DNA of 64,000 bases from assembly GCF_000763945.1 (NCBI RefSeq), contig NZ_JQFJ01000002.1, forward strand, positions 1,612,001 through 1,676,000. Direction: 5' to 3'. The translations under genes were made by a program, and so were the position numbers. The notes below the pieces were generated by a model, which ran no database searches, was not told where the DNA came from, and saw nothing but the letters and a program-made list of their open reading frames with translations. Below are positions 27,520 to 36,500 of this stretch, piece after piece. Position 1 is the stretch's first letter; each line of letters starts with the position of its first letter. The stretch comes from Sphingopyxis sp. MWB1. GTDB taxonomy: Bacteria > Pseudomonadota > Alphaproteobacteria > Sphingomonadales > Sphingomonadaceae.

Positions 27520-29149
27520 CGGCGGCCTCCCCGGTTTGCGCGTCTGCCGAAGCTTCGGCATCGGCAGGCGCGGCTTCGGGCTCGTCGTCGAACCAGTGCG
27601 CGCGCGCCGCCATGATGATCTCGTTGCCCTGCTCTTCGCTCAGGCCATATTCGCCAAGCACACCGCCCTTGTCCTCGGCGCGTTCGCTGCGCGCGGGACC
27701 ACGGCGATTATCCTGCCGCTTCTTGGCGATGAGTTCGTCTGTCGCAAGATCAGCGAGATCGTCGAGCGTCTTGATGCCCGCCTTGCCGAGTGTGACCAGC
27801 ATCGCTTCGGTCAGATGCGGAATCTCGGCCAGCGCATCTTCGACGCCGAGACCACGGCGCTCTTCGCGCGCGGCTTCTTCACGGCGCTCCAGCGCTTCGC
27901 TCGCGCGGCTCTGCAGCTCTTCGGCCAGCTCGTCGTCAAAGCCTTCGATGCTCGCCAGTTCGTCGAGGCCGACATAGGCGACCTCTTCCAGCTCGCCAAA
28001 GCCTTCGGCGACCAGAAGCTGTGCCAGCGTTTCATCGACGTCCAGCTCTTCCTGGAACATCGTCGACCGCTCGACAAATTCGCGCTGGCGCTTTTCGCTC
28101 GCATCCGCCTCGGTCATGATGTCGATCTGGCGGCCGGTAAGCTGGCTTGCGAGACGAACATTCTGGCCGCGGCGCCCGATCGCAAGGCTCAACTGATCGT
28201 CGGGAACGACGACTTCGATGCGGCTGTCATCCTCGTCGATGACGACGCGCTGCACCGTCGCGGGCTGAAGCGCGTTGACGACGAAGGTCGCCGTATCTTC
28301 GGACCAGGGAATGATGTCGATCTTTTCGCCCTGCATTTCCTGCACCACCGCCTGAACGCGGCTGCCCTTCATGCCGACGCAGGCGCCGACGGGGTCGATG
28401 CTGCCATCATAGCTGATGACGCCGATCTTCGCGCGGCTGCCCGGATCGCGGGCGGCGGCCTTGATCTCGATGATGCCGTCGTAAATTTCGGGCACTTCCT
28501 GCGCGAACAGCTTTTTCATGAAATCGGGGTGCGCGCGGCTGAGGAAAATCTGCGGTCCGCGATTTTCGCGGCGCACCGACAGAATGAGCGCACGAACGCG
28601 GTCGCCGACGCGCATCAATTCGCGCGGGATCTGCTGGTCGCGGCGGATCACGCCTTCGGCACGGCCGAGGTTGACGACGATATGGCCAAACTCGACCGAC
28701 TTGACGACGCCGGTGATGATTTCACCCGCGCGGTCCTTGAACTCTTCAAACTGGCGCTCGCGGTCGGCTTCGCGGACCTTTTGGAAGATCACCTGCTTTG
28801 CCGACTGGGCGTCAATACGGCCAAGGTCGACCGCGGGAAGCGGATCGACGATAAAATCGCCAACCTTCGCATCCTTTTGCAGCTTCTGCCCCTGCGCCAG
28901 GTCGACCTGCTTGAAATAATCATCGACCTGTTCGACGACTTCGACGACGCGCCACAGGCGCAGGTCGCCCGTCTGCGGGTCGAGCTTGGCGCGAATGTCG
29001 TTTTCAGCGCCATAGCGGGCGCGTGCCGCACGCTGGATCGCTTCCTCGATCGCCTCAATGACGATCGCCTTGTCGATCATCTTTTCGCTGGCCACCGAAT
29101 TGGCAATGGCAAGCAGTTCGGCCTTGTTGGCGGAAATGGCAGTGGCCAT
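27500..29149 (-). CDS. nusA: Transcription termination/antitermination factor NusA
   Basis: NusA binds RNA polymerase and modulates pausing, termination and antitermination. The 549-residue protein has the N-terminal polymerase-binding domain, the S1 domain ([18 protein letters not shown]), KH domains ([30 protein letters not shown] and [18 protein letters not shown]) and C-terminal helix-hairpin-helix acidic repeats ([27 protein letters not shown] and [24 protein letters not shown]). The acidic C-terminus is typical of alphaproteobacteria. The start directly abuts the rimP stop. Confidence 0.98.
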   Translation of the reverse strand: MATAISANKAELLAIANSVASEKMIDKAIVIEAIEEAIQRAARARYGAENDIRAKLDPQTGDLRLWRVVEVVEQVDDYFKQVDLAQGQKLQKDAKVGDFIVDPLPAVDLGRIDAQSAKQVIFQKVREADRERQFEEFKDRAGEIITGVVKSVEFGHIVVNLGRAEGVIRRDQQIPRELMRVGDRVRALILSVRRENRGPQIFLSRAHPDFMKKLFAQEVPEIYDGIIEIKAAARDPGSRAKIGVISYDGSIDPVGACVGMKGSRVQAVVQEMQGEKIDIIPWSEDTATFVVNALQPATVQRVVIDEDDSRIEVVVPDDQLSLAIGRRGQNVRLASQLTGRQIDIMTEADASEKRQREFVERSTMFQEELDVDETLAQLLVAEGFGELEEVAYVGLDELASIEGFDDELAEELQSRASEALERREEAAREERRGLGVEDALAEIPHLTEAMLVTLGKAGIKTLDDLADLATDELIAKKRQDNRRGPARSERAEDKGGVLGEYGLSEEQGNEIIMAARAHWFDDEPEAAPADAEASADAQTGEAADADPAQ

Positions 29150-29700
29150 CAGTCCTGTCCTTCTTCTTCCATTTCGTCGGCGCCCTCGATCGAGAGCGGA
29201 ACGGTTGCGGCAATTAACTTGTCGGTCAGCACCAGCTTCGCCGTTTCGATATCGTCGAAAGGCAGCTTATGCTCGACCTCTTCCTTATCCAAAATCATGA
29301 CATTCTCGCCATCAAGGCCGAGAAGGGTGCCGTTGAAGCGCTGACGCCCGTCGCGTTTTTCCTTCAGCGTCACTTTTGCCTCATGCCCCGCCCAGTCGGC
29401 AAAGTCGGCCATGCGCGTGAGGGGCCGGTCGATGCCGGGCGAGGACACTTCCAGTCGATAGGCGCCCTCGATCGGATCCTTGCCCGCTTCTTCAAGCGCG
29501 TCGAGCTTTTCCGAAATGCGCCGCGACAGATCAGCGCAATCTTCGATCGTCAACTGACGCGTATCCGGACGCTCCGCCATCACCTGCAAGGTCGGATCGC
29601 TATCGCCGCCGAAGAAAGCGACGCGCACAAGCGCCAGGCCCATTGCCTCGGCTTCGGGTGCGATAATCGCATTGAGGGCGTCAAAATCGACCAAATTCAT
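29149..29700 (-). CDS. rimP: Ribosome maturation factor RimP
   Basis: RimP is needed for maturation of the 30S subunit. The 183-residue protein shows the N-terminal alpha/beta domain (LVRVAFFGGDSDPTLQVMAE, CADLSRRISEKLDALE), the conserved GAYRLEVSSPGIDRPLTRMADF and the SH3-like C-terminal half (FNGTLLGLDGENVMILDKEEVEHKLPFDDI). It heads the rimP-nusA-ylxR-infB unit; its promoter must lie in the spacer above 29700. Confidence 0.97.
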   Translation of the reverse strand: MNLVDFDALNAIIAPEAEAMGLALVRVAFFGGDSDPTLQVMAERPDTRQLTIEDCADLSRRISEKLDALEEAGKDPIEGAYRLEVSSPGIDRPLTRMADFADWAGHEAKVTLKEKRDGRQRFNGTLLGLDGENVMILDKEEVEHKLPFDDIETAKLVLTDKLIAATVPLSIEGADEMEEEGQD

Positions 29701-30294
29701 ATCCCGCGTGGAACGACCGACAAACCATGCAGGAAAAGCCGCCGCGGCCTGCGGCCCCGACGTCCCAACTGGCTAGCCATGTCAAGAAGTAGAGGCGCGT
29801 ATAAACTGCAGCGGGGACAAGAGCAAGGGAGAAGTCAATGGCGAAGAGCGTGAGCCGGGCAGCGGATAATCACGCGGAAAAGCGCCTGCCCCGCAGCTTA
29901 CCGCACATCCTCCCCGTCTCCGCCGCGAGGGACGCCATAGTGCGCCTCATCGGGGCAATGGGCATTCGAGATGGCTTAAGAATCGATCCAGAGAAATGGT
30001 GCGCGGTTCCAAATATCCTGCACAGGGAATGAGGAATATCGCGTATCCATCACAAAATATTTCAGCTTGCCTGCGGGAGAATTACGTCTTTTTTTGCCCT
30101 TTCCGCCAAGCCTTCCTCATTTTCTATTTAAAGAGAAAATTTGACTTTTCTTCCATGGGGCCGCATATGCCATCTTGCTAACGTCGCCTGCGACGGAAAT
30201 TGATGCCTTTGGCTGAGACTTCCCTTCACATGCTACCAGCTCGTCCGGCGCTGTTGCCGGGCGACATTCTATGTTTTCGTGAAAGGAAACACTC
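29701..30294. other. 594-base spacer between rimP and cspA
   Basis: This stretch separates the divergent rimP and cspA genes. It must carry the rimP promoter. It has a clearly AT-rich part near 30040-30160 (TTTTTTTGCCC, CTATTTAAAGAGAAAA), where I place the cspA promoter, and a small hairpin CCGGC-GCTGTT-GCCGG close to 30246-30261 in the cspA leader. A 64-codon frame at 29838-30032 has GGGAGA upstream of its ATG but uses several rare codons (ATA, TTA, AGG, AGA) and matches no family I know. I see no tRNA or known small RNA. Confidence 0.5.
30141..30169 (+). promoter_or_regulatory. Candidate cspA promoter and long leader
   Basis: TTGACT (30141-30146), a 17-base spacer and CATATG (30164-30169) make a weak -10 but good -35 promoter. 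It would give a leader of about 120 bases before the cspA ATG. Long structured leaders are usual for cold-shock genes. The leader includes GAAAGGAAAC, the ribosome site just before the ATG. Confidence 0.4.
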
Positions 30295-30501
30295 ATGCCG
30301 ATTGGCACCGTAAAATTTTTCAACGCCGACAAGGGTTATGGCTTCATCGCGAACGAAGATGGTTCGGGTGACAGCTTTGTCCATATCACCGCAGTTCAGA
30401 ATGCTGGCATGCACACGCTCGAGAAAGAGCAGCGCCTGTCCTATGAACTGGAAACCGGTCGCAACGGCAAAGAATCTGCGATCAACCTCGCACAGGCCTG
30501 A
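30295..30501 (+). CDS. CspA-family cold-shock protein
   Basis: This 68-residue single-domain cold-shock protein acts as an RNA chaperone. The RNA-binding motifs are [15 protein letters not shown] (RNP1-type KGYGFI) and [13 protein letters not shown] (RNP2-type), and the chain ends [18 protein letters not shown]. Length is normal for CspA proteins. It is followed after 2 bases by an infA-like gene, so the two are co-translated. It is one of several csp genes expected in such genomes. Confidence 0.95.
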   Translation: MPIGTVKFFNADKGYGFIANEDGSGDSFVHITAVQNAGMHTLEKEQRLSYELETGRNGKESAINLAQA

Positions 30502-30503
30502 TT

Positions 30504-30764
30504 TTGGCCAAAGAGGAAGCCATCAGTCTTGATGGCACGATTGATGAAATCCTGCCCGATGGCCGTTTCGGCGTCGTGCTGGAAAATGGTCATCGCATAA
30601 TCGCCTATACCGCCGGTCGGATGCGTCGTTTTCGTATCCGATCGGTCGTAGGCGATGCCGTACGGGTCGAAATGACCCCCTATGACCTCACCAAAGGCCG
30701 CGTCGTTTATCGTGAACGCGGTCCTGGCGGCCCCGGTGGCGGCGGTTCTCGAAAACATCGTTAG
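30504..30764 (+). CDS. IF-1-like protein (infA paralogue), TTG start
   Basis: This 86-residue OB-fold protein is closely related to translation initiation factor IF-1: [71 protein letters not shown]-1 is about 72 residues; here a Gly/Arg-rich tail ([14 protein letters not shown]) is added. The start is a TTG 2 bases after the cspA stop; no ATG fits the conserved beginning. The pairing with a cold-shock gene suggests a cold-adapted or extra initiation factor rather than the housekeeping one, which I would expect elsewhere. Confidence 0.9.
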   Translation: MAKEEAISLDGTIDEILPDGRFGVVLENGHRIIAYTAGRMRRFRIRSVVGDAVRVEMTPYDLTKGRVVYRERGPGGPGGGGSRKHR

Positions 30765-30805
30765 CGCTCGCCCCGCCGCACTTTTACATAAAAACAGAAA
30801 TAATT

Positions 30806-30961
30806 ATGCAACCTACAACTTCTTTTTCTTTTCGTTCGCGCGCGGCTCAATTGCTGGCGCCTGGAAAAGCGACGCCCGCCGCCTTCTTGCATCAGGGTCG
30901 GCCCTCGCCAACGCTCAGCCGTTATGAACTTCGTCGGCTCATCGCCGACATGGTTGATTGA
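30806..30961 (+). CDS. Small protein of unknown function, 51 residues
   Basis: This 51-codon gene is below most ORF cut-offs. It ends with SPTLSRYELRRLIADMVD, a helix-like segment with the look of a real protein. The codon choice in the second half matches neighbours. The N-terminal half is Ser/Thr/Phe-rich (QPTTSFSFRSRAAQLL). No good ribosome site is visible before the ATG, so the start is uncertain. It lies between the infA paralogue and another small gene, all in one direction, so it may be part of the same transcript. Confidence 0.5.
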   Translation: MQPTTSFSFRSRAAQLLAPGKATPAAFLHQGRPSPTLSRYELRRLIADMVD

Positions 30962-30981
30962 ACGCATCACAAGGTATTCTC

Positions 30982-31197
30982 ATGTCGATGACCAGCCAAT
31001 TCTATCGGACCCAGGCTGAAAAATGCCGGGACGATGCGGCAAACGCCTCGCTGGTTCAGGTTCGGGAACGCAATATGCGCGCCGCCGCGGCATGGCAGGC
31101 AATGGCGGACAAGCTGGTCCGCACCGAAAGCGCCCGCTCAGCGCGCGAAAACAAGGCCGCTGCCGTTCCGCCGGGAACGGACGAGCCGAACATTTAG
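30982..31197 (+). CDS. Small helical protein of unknown function, 71 residues
   Basis: This 71-residue protein has a long amphipathic helix (SQFYRTQAEKCRDDAANASLVQVRERNMRAAAAWQAMADKL) followed by a charged, disordered tail. I have seen this type of YRxQAExCRxxA...VRERNxRAAxAWQAMAD protein in sphingomonads, always unnamed. AAGG lies 7 bases before the ATG at 30982. One Cys is present. No function can be assigned. It is soluble and probably cytoplasmic. Confidence 0.65.
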   Translation: MSMTSQFYRTQAEKCRDDAANASLVQVRERNMRAAAAWQAMADKLVRTESARSARENKAAAVPPGTDEPNI

Positions 31198-31310
31198 CGG
31201 GCGAGCACCGCTTCCTAAACTGCAACACTTTCTTGGCGATTATGCGCATAAGATAGTCTCGCCCCGGCAATGCAATGATTCGTGGGCGACCGATCAGATT
31301 TTATGCACAT

Positions 31311-32459
31311 ATGAAAAGCGAACTCGCCCTTGATGCCCGCTCCGCGTGGCGCGACCCTGTTCCGGGCGAGAATTCGTCAGGACCGGGCCGTAACTTCTGG
31401 ATTGCATTGGGCGTGGCCGTTGCGGCGGCCTGCCTGATCATGCTGCTGTCGAGCGGAAAGCTGCGGGCTTCCTCTTTTTTTGCGCCCTATCAGGTCAGTG
31501 TGCCGGTCGATTTCAAACCGCATGATCCCGAACGCTGGGCCCTCATGAACTCTGCGACTTACAGCGATGCGCTCAAATTGGATCCCAGCCTGCCCGATCC
31601 GCGCAGCGTCGATTTTTCCGAAGCTTCGGGTGAGCCGCCCGTGGACCCCGGCAGCTTGCGCGATCAGGCCTTCGTCGGCCCCCCTGCCAAAAGCTATGCG
31701 TTCCGCGGGGCTACCGCGCTCGACCGCGAACGCGCCCATTATTGCCTGACGGCCGCCATTTATTATGAGGCCGCGTCCGAAACCGACGACGGAATGCGCG
31801 GCGTCGCGCAAACCGTGCTCAACCGTGTGCGCCACCCCAGCTTTCCCAACAGCGTGTGCGGTGTCGTCTTTCAGGGATCACAGCGTGCGGGCGTGTGCCA
31901 GTTCACCTTCTCCTGCGATGGCGCGATGGCCCGCAAGCCCAGCCGCGACAACTGGCTGCGCGCGAGCCGCGTCGCCTCGGCGGCACTCGGCGGCGCGGTG
32001 TTTCCGAAGGTCGGCCTCGCCACCCATTATCACACCACCGCCATCTGGCCGCGCTGGGGCAAAAGCCTGGTGATGACCAACATCGTCGGCGCGCATATTT
32101 TCCACCGCTGGCGCGGCCGCTGGGGAATGCCCGATGCGTTTCGCGCGCCCTATCCGGGGCGTGAACCGGTGCCCGGTCCCTATATGCCGGTCGCGCAGCA
32201 ACTGGCGATCCTGAAGGGTCAGGGCGCCGCGGCCCTGTCCACCCCCGCTGCCTCGGCGATCGAGAGCAGCGCCGCCACCCTTCCGGCAAGCGGCCCCGCG
32301 CCCCTGCCCGCCGCCATCGCGCCGCAGGACCGGGCGGCGGGCAGCAGCCCCGCACCCGCCAAGGCGGCAGCGCCCGCGCCAACCTATACCGATCCCCGGC
32401 TCAACCAGTCCGGGCAAATACGCGATGAATATAAGGGCAGCGGAGAATGGATTCGCTGA
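31311..32459 (+). CDS. SleB-type cell wall hydrolase, membrane-anchored
   Basis: This 382-residue protein has one N-terminal membrane segment (FWIALGVAVAAACLIMLL, about residues 24-42) and a hydrolase_2 (SleB/CwlJ) domain. Key segments are AHYCLTAAIYYEAASETDDGMRGVAQTVLNRVRHPSFPNSVCGVVFQG and HYHTTAIWPRWGKSL; the Glu in YYEAASE is the expected catalytic residue. It would cut peptidoglycan in the periplasm. The C-terminal 110 residues are Ala/Pro-rich linker. The start at 31311 fits the short cytoplasmic tail; an upstream ATG at 31275 has no ribosome site. Confidence 0.9.
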   Translation: MKSELALDARSAWRDPVPGENSSGPGRNFWIALGVAVAAACLIMLLSSGKLRASSFFAPYQVSVPVDFKPHDPERWALMNSATYSDALKLDPSLPDPRSVDFSEASGEPPVDPGSLRDQAFVGPPAKSYAFRGATALDRERAHYCLTAAIYYEAASETDDGMRGVAQTVLNRVRHPSFPNSVCGVVFQGSQRAGVCQFTFSCDGAMARKPSRDNWLRASRVASAALGGAVFPKVGLATHYHTTAIWPRWGKSLVMTNIVGAHIFHRWRGRWGMPDAFRAPYPGREPVPGPYMPVAQQLAILKGQGAAALSTPAASAIESSAATLPASGPAPLPAAIAPQDRAAGSSPAPAKAAAPAPTYTDPRLNQSGQIRDEYKGSGEWIR

Positions 32460-32489
32460 TATCATGCCCCTTCCAAGAGGGAGGGACTC

Positions 32490-32876
32490 ATGGCTCATGT
32501 AAAGGGAATAGGTGGTTTATTCTTTCGCGCGCGCGATCCGGACGCCCTGGGCCGCTGGTATCGCGAGCGCCTTGGCGTCGGCGCGGGATGCGTCGCCGAT
32601 GCCGATATGCCGGCGAACGAGTGGATGTGGCAGGTCGCATCCGGGCCGCTGGTCTTTGCGCCCTTCAAGGCCGATAGCGACTATTTCCCCGCTGACCGGC
32701 AGTTCATGATCAATTTGCGCGTCGACGACCTCGACGCCGTGCTGGCGCCCTTTCGCGCTGCGGGCGAGGAGATCATCACCAAGAAGGAATGGGACGACCC
32801 CGCCATCGGACGCTTTGCCCGCGTCCATGATCCGGAAGGCAATCCGATCGAATTATGGGAGCCGCCAACGGGTTGA
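32490..32876 (+). CDS. VOC (glyoxalase/bleomycin-resistance) family protein
   Basis: This 128-residue protein of the vicinal-oxygen-chelate fold has two beta-alpha-beta-beta-beta units. Typical segments are IGGLFFRARDPDALGRWYRERLGV, FMINLRVDDLDAVLAPFRAAGEEI and RFARVHDPEGNPIELWEPP. The Glu of IELWEP and the His of ARVHDPEG are likely metal ligands. Substrates of such proteins vary and none is predicted. It follows the hydrolase gene by 30 bases with a GGGAGGG ribosome site. Confidence 0.9.
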   Translation: MAHVKGIGGLFFRARDPDALGRWYRERLGVGAGCVADADMPANEWMWQVASGPLVFAPFKADSDYFPADRQFMINLRVDDLDAVLAPFRAAGEEIITKKEWDDPAIGRFARVHDPEGNPIELWEPPTG

Positions 32877-32925
32877 TGCCTGTCTGGCTGACGCCGGAAG
32901 CCGCACCGGCCCACTGGTGAAAATA

Positions 32926-34635
32926 TCAACGCCCCTGGCTACGCCAGCGCTTGACCACCCGGTCGAGAATTTCCACCTCGCCGCCCGTGTCGCGCCACAG
33001 GCTGGAAAATAGCGGATCATTGGATGCTGGGCGCTTATCCTGTTCCAGCGTATCAAGCTGTAAACGGATCGGAATCGACACGCCCTCCCCGCACACAATA
33101 CATTCGCGGTTACGCAGCGCGGGGATGGAATCGACAAAGCCGCGCGACCCTTCGGGCATGGCGGCTTTCACATATTGCTGGTCGCGCTCGTTGTTGAGCC
33201 GCATCGAAATGATCGTGCCGCATTGCGACAGCACCCCTTCGGCAAGGTCCGACGGACGCTGGGTAATCAGGCCAAGCGACACACCATATTTGCGCCCTTC
33301 CTTGGCGATGCGCTCCAAAATCTTGCGGACCGCCTGCCCCTGTCCCTGATCCTTGGAGGGGATATAGCGATGCGCTTCCTCGCAAACGAGCATGATCGGG
33401 CGCTGCGGCTCGCCGCGCGACCAGATGGCATAATCAAAGGTCAGACGTGCCAGCACAGCGACCACCACCCCCGTTATGTCCGAAGGCACGCCCGACACGT
33501 CGATGATCGAAATGGGGCGTCCGTCCGAGGGAAGGCGGAAAATCTTGCCCAGAAAGCTGGTCATCGTGTCCGCGACCAACATGCCGGAGAACATGAAATT
33601 ATAGCGCGGATCCGCGCGCATTTCCTCGATCTTGCCCTTGATACGCATAAAAGGCGCCGACGATGTCGCCTTGTCGAGCTTGCCCATTTCATTCTGCAAA
33701 ATGCTGAGCAGGTCGGACAGCAGATAGGGGATGGGCGAATCGACGGTGATCTTGCTCATGCCTTCGGCAAGGCGGTTTTTCTGCCGCGCCTGTAACAGAC
33801 AGCGCGCGAGAATATCGCAATCCCCTTGCCGCTCGCGCCCTTCGCTGGTGATGAAGACTTCGCAATGCTCCTCAAAGTTCATCAACCAATAAGGCATCGC
33901 AAGATTATCGACGTCAAAGAGAGCGCCGCTGCCCTTGAAGGCCGCCGAATATTCACCGTGCGGATCGACCATCACAATATGGCCCTGCGGGGCCAGTTCG
34001 CAAATCTTGTGGAGGACCAGCGCCACCGCGGTCGATTTCCCCGTGCCCGTCGAACCAAGAAGCGCAAAATGCTTGCCGAGCAGGGCATCGACATAGAGTG
34101 AACCGCGAATGTCGCGCGTCGGGAAAATGGTGCCGATTTCAACATGCGCCCGTTCGTCGGCGGCATAAATTTGTTTGAGGTCCGAACTGGTCGCAGCGTA
34201 AACTTGACCGCCGGGGATGGGGAAACGCGTGACCCCACGCCGGAAATTATGAATGCGACCGGTGATTTTTTCCTCATCACCTTCGCCCAGAAAATCAATG
34301 GCCGCGAGAATCAAGCTCTCGCCTTGTTCGTGAAGTTGCTGGTCGCGAATGCTGCCGAGCAGCCAGACCGATCCGACACGAATTTTCACCTGCGCGCCAA
34401 CCTGCCCTGCCATGGCAACGGCAGGATCGTTCGACCCCGACAAATTGGCCAGCACAGTGGCATCCAGCAACAATCGGGCCGATGCGCCCGATACTTCGAT
34501 GACCTCCCCGATCAGAAGCTCGTCGCGCCCATGCTGGACCGTCGGCATGGCCGAAACGCTCCCCCCGCCGGTCAGGCGAACCTGCTGTGCGGCCATCATC
34601 TCTCCGGTGCCGAAGCCGCCGCCCTGAACGTCCAT
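32926..34635 (-). CDS. HerA-like ATPase (DUF87)
   Basis: This 569-residue protein has the HerA barrel at the N-terminus (GEVIEVSGASARLLLDATV) and a RecA-like ATPase core. The Walker A is GSTGTGKSTAVALVL, Walker B is MLVCEEAHRYIP, and ITQRPSDLAEGVLSQCGTIISMRLNNERDQQYV is the sensor and arginine-finger region. HerA proteins are hexameric DNA translocases; they act with NurA in archaea and with various effectors in bacterial defence. No nuclease or Sir2-like partner is adjacent. Solitary DUF87 proteins like this one are common in alphaproteobacteria, and their role is unclear. Confidence 0.9.
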   Translation of the reverse strand: MDVQGGGFGTGEMMAAQQVRLTGGGSVSAMPTVQHGRDELLIGEVIEVSGASARLLLDATVLANLSGSNDPAVAMAGQVGAQVKIRVGSVWLLGSIRDQQLHEQGESLILAAIDFLGEGDEEKITGRIHNFRRGVTRFPIPGGQVYAATSSDLKQIYAADERAHVEIGTIFPTRDIRGSLYVDALLGKHFALLGSTGTGKSTAVALVLHKICELAPQGHIVMVDPHGEYSAAFKGSGALFDVDNLAMPYWLMNFEEHCEVFITSEGRERQGDCDILARCLLQARQKNRLAEGMSKITVDSPIPYLLSDLLSILQNEMGKLDKATSSAPFMRIKGKIEEMRADPRYNFMFSGMLVADTMTSFLGKIFRLPSDGRPISIIDVSGVPSDITGVVVAVLARLTFDYAIWSRGEPQRPIMLVCEEAHRYIPSKDQGQGQAVRKILERIAKEGRKYGVSLGLITQRPSDLAEGVLSQCGTIISMRLNNERDQQYVKAAMPEGSRGFVDSIPALRNRECIVCGEGVSIPIRLQLDTLEQDKRPASNDPLFSSLWRDTGGEVEILDRVVKRWRSQGR

Positions 34636-34714
34636 AGTCGCCCCGTCTTGTCTAATCCCCGTTTAGCTATGCCAGCGGAGGGTAAATAAAGCGCTTATGA
34701 CGATGCGTCAGAAG

Positions 34715-35491
34715 TTAACGGCGACGGAAGAGGGCCGAGGCGCCATAGCCCAATATCAAAGACAAGAGGACCGCGCTCAGACCATATAGAAAGCCATGAT
34801 GTTCGGCCGCTTGGGCAACAAAGCGTTCGAACCCCGCTTTGCGGATTTGCACATCGCGCGAGGCAACGGCGAGGACGCGGCCCTCGCTGACCAAGAAAGT
34901 TTCCGCCCGATAGGTGCCAACCGGCACCCGCGCGGGAACCGGAATCCGGGCGCGATACAGAACGCCTTCGGTAATTTCGACGGCCGAGGGATTTTCATAG
35001 AAAAGCCCCATGCGCGTATAAAGGTCGATCAGCCCCGCTTCAAAACGAGCCAAGGTCTTTGCTTCGGAAAAACCGGTGGGCGACATGGACAGATTGACAA
35101 GGCCCAGTTCGAAAATGGCTGCCGTGCGCTCATCCACCAGTTCGGCGACAGGACGGGAGGAACCAATGGCGTAAAAGCCGGGCGCCGTGCGCAATCGGAT
35201 GCTGCTGGCATTGACCCATATTCCGGCAACGCGGCGCTTTTCCCGCAATATGATCGGCTGAACCGGCCCTTTCAGGACGACGACAATATCGGCGCGATCC
35301 TCCGGCAGGCGCTGGCCGGGATAAAGGATGGCGCCAAAGAGCAGCAGTTCCTCCCCGGTGAAACTATACTGGATATTGATCGTGCGGTTCGACACATCGG
35401 GGACGAGCCGCGGGTCCGCCGCCCCGGCTTCACGGCAAGAGAAAAAAAACAGCAGCAGGATGCCGCCGATCAAGACCATGATCCGGGTCAT
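34715..35491 (-). CDS. TIGR02186 family membrane-anchored protein
   Basis: This 258-residue protein matches the alphaproteobacterial TIGR02186 family (putative transmembrane protein). A signal peptide (MTRIMVLIGGILLLFFFSC) precedes a large periplasmic domain (LVPDVSNRTINIQYSFTGEELLLFGAILYPGQ and ADIVVVLKGPVQPIILREKRRVAGIW). One C-terminal membrane helix (FLYGLSAVLLSLILGYGASALF) follows. The family always sits beside a TauE/SafE gene, and here the two overlap by 4 bases. It probably assists the permease, but the molecular role is not known. Confidence 0.9.
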   Translation of the reverse strand: MTRIMVLIGGILLLFFFSCREAGAADPRLVPDVSNRTINIQYSFTGEELLLFGAILYPGQRLPEDRADIVVVLKGPVQPIILREKRRVAGIWVNASSIRLRTAPGFYAIGSSRPVAELVDERTAAIFELGLVNLSMSPTGFSEAKTLARFEAGLIDLYTRMGLFYENPSAVEITEGVLYRARIPVPARVPVGTYRAETFLVSEGRVLAVASRDVQIRKAGFERFVAQAAEHHGFLYGLSAVLLSLILGYGASALFRRR

Positions 35492-36408
35492 TGCACCGTG
35501 TAAATCTCATCGGGCCGCACAAACAAACCGACTGCCATTTGCAAGGCAACAAGCAGCACGATAGCTGCCAGCGCGAGCCGCAAATATTCCGGACGCGCCT
35601 TTTGCGCGAAACGCGCGCCAATCTGTGCACCGACCACGCTGCCCAGCAGCAGGAGCCCGGCGAGGACAATATCGACCGCGCCCGTCGTCATCGCATGCAC
35701 CATTGTCGTCGCAATGGTGACGAATAAGATCTGGAACAGCGACGTTCCCACCACAACCTGCGTTCCCATACCGAGCAGGTAAAGCATGGCAGGCACCATG
35801 ATAAATCCGCCGCCAACGCCGAGCAGCATCGTCAATATGCCAACCACCATGCCCAGAATGAGCGGCGCCAGCGGCGATATATAGAGCCCCGAACGATAGA
35901 AACGCCAACGCAGCGGAAGGTTGGAGACCATCGGATGGTGGCGCCGACGCCGTGCAGGAGGCGGCAAACCCTCCTTCGATGCCCGGAAAGCGCCCCAGGC
36001 TTCGCGTCCCATGATCATGCCCACCGTTCCAAGCAGCACGACATAGAGAACCGCAATGACCGTATCAATTTGCCCCCAGGCGGTCAGCAATTCGAACAAA
36101 GCGGCGCCCATCAGCGACCCGATCAGACCGCCGACCACCAGCACCGCCCCCATGCGCAAATCGACACCGTCGCGATCGAGATGGGCCATGACGCCCGAGA
36201 CGCTGGCCCCTGTCACCTGTGTCGCCGCTGAAGCGGCGGCGACCGTTGGTGGAATGCCGTAAAAGATCAAAAGCGGCGTGGTGAGAAAGCCCCCGCCGAC
36301 GCCGAACATACCCGACAGGAACCCCACTCCGCCGCCAAGCATGATGATGACCAGAGCATTGACCGACAAATTTGCGACAGGAAGATAAAGATCCATGAGT
36401 CCGAACAA
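35488..36408 (-). CDS. TauE/SafE family sulphite/organosulphonate exporter-like permease
   Basis: This 306-residue inner-membrane protein has about 8 hydrophobic segments and the twin TauE repeats: GGGVGFLSGMFGVGGGFLTTPLLIFYGIPPTVAAASAATQV in the first half and GILTMLLGVGGGFIMVPAMLYLLGMGTQVVVGTSLFQI in the second. Members export sulphite, sulphoacetate or related anions. It is the upstream gene of the TIGR02186 pair. The substrate cannot be told; no sulphur-oxidation gene is near. Confidence 0.92.
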   Translation of the reverse strand: MFGLMDLYLPVANLSVNALVIIMLGGGVGFLSGMFGVGGGFLTTPLLIFYGIPPTVAAASAATQVTGASVSGVMAHLDRDGVDLRMGAVLVVGGLIGSLMGAALFELLTAWGQIDTVIAVLYVVLLGTVGMIMGREAWGAFRASKEGLPPPARRRRHHPMVSNLPLRWRFYRSGLYISPLAPLILGMVVGILTMLLGVGGGFIMVPAMLYLLGMGTQVVVGTSLFQILFVTIATTMVHAMTTGAVDIVLAGLLLLGSVVGAQIGARFAQKARPEYLRLALAAIVLLVALQMAVGLFVRPDEIYTVQ

Positions 36409-36500
36409 AGATTGCGGCCCGGTGGACCGTTAACGCCATCCCTAGACCCGCCACCCCTTTCTGGGGAAGGGGAAATAGCGTGACGATAGCCGAAATCAGA

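Noticed and set aside
29838..30032. A 64-codon frame with a plausible ribosome site
   Set aside because: Several rare codons and no recognisable family; kept only as a note in the spacer entry.
32926..34635. HerA-like ATPase as part of a defence system
   Set aside because: No nuclease, Sir2, TIR or other effector gene is adjacent on either side; flanking genes are a VOC protein and TIGR02186.
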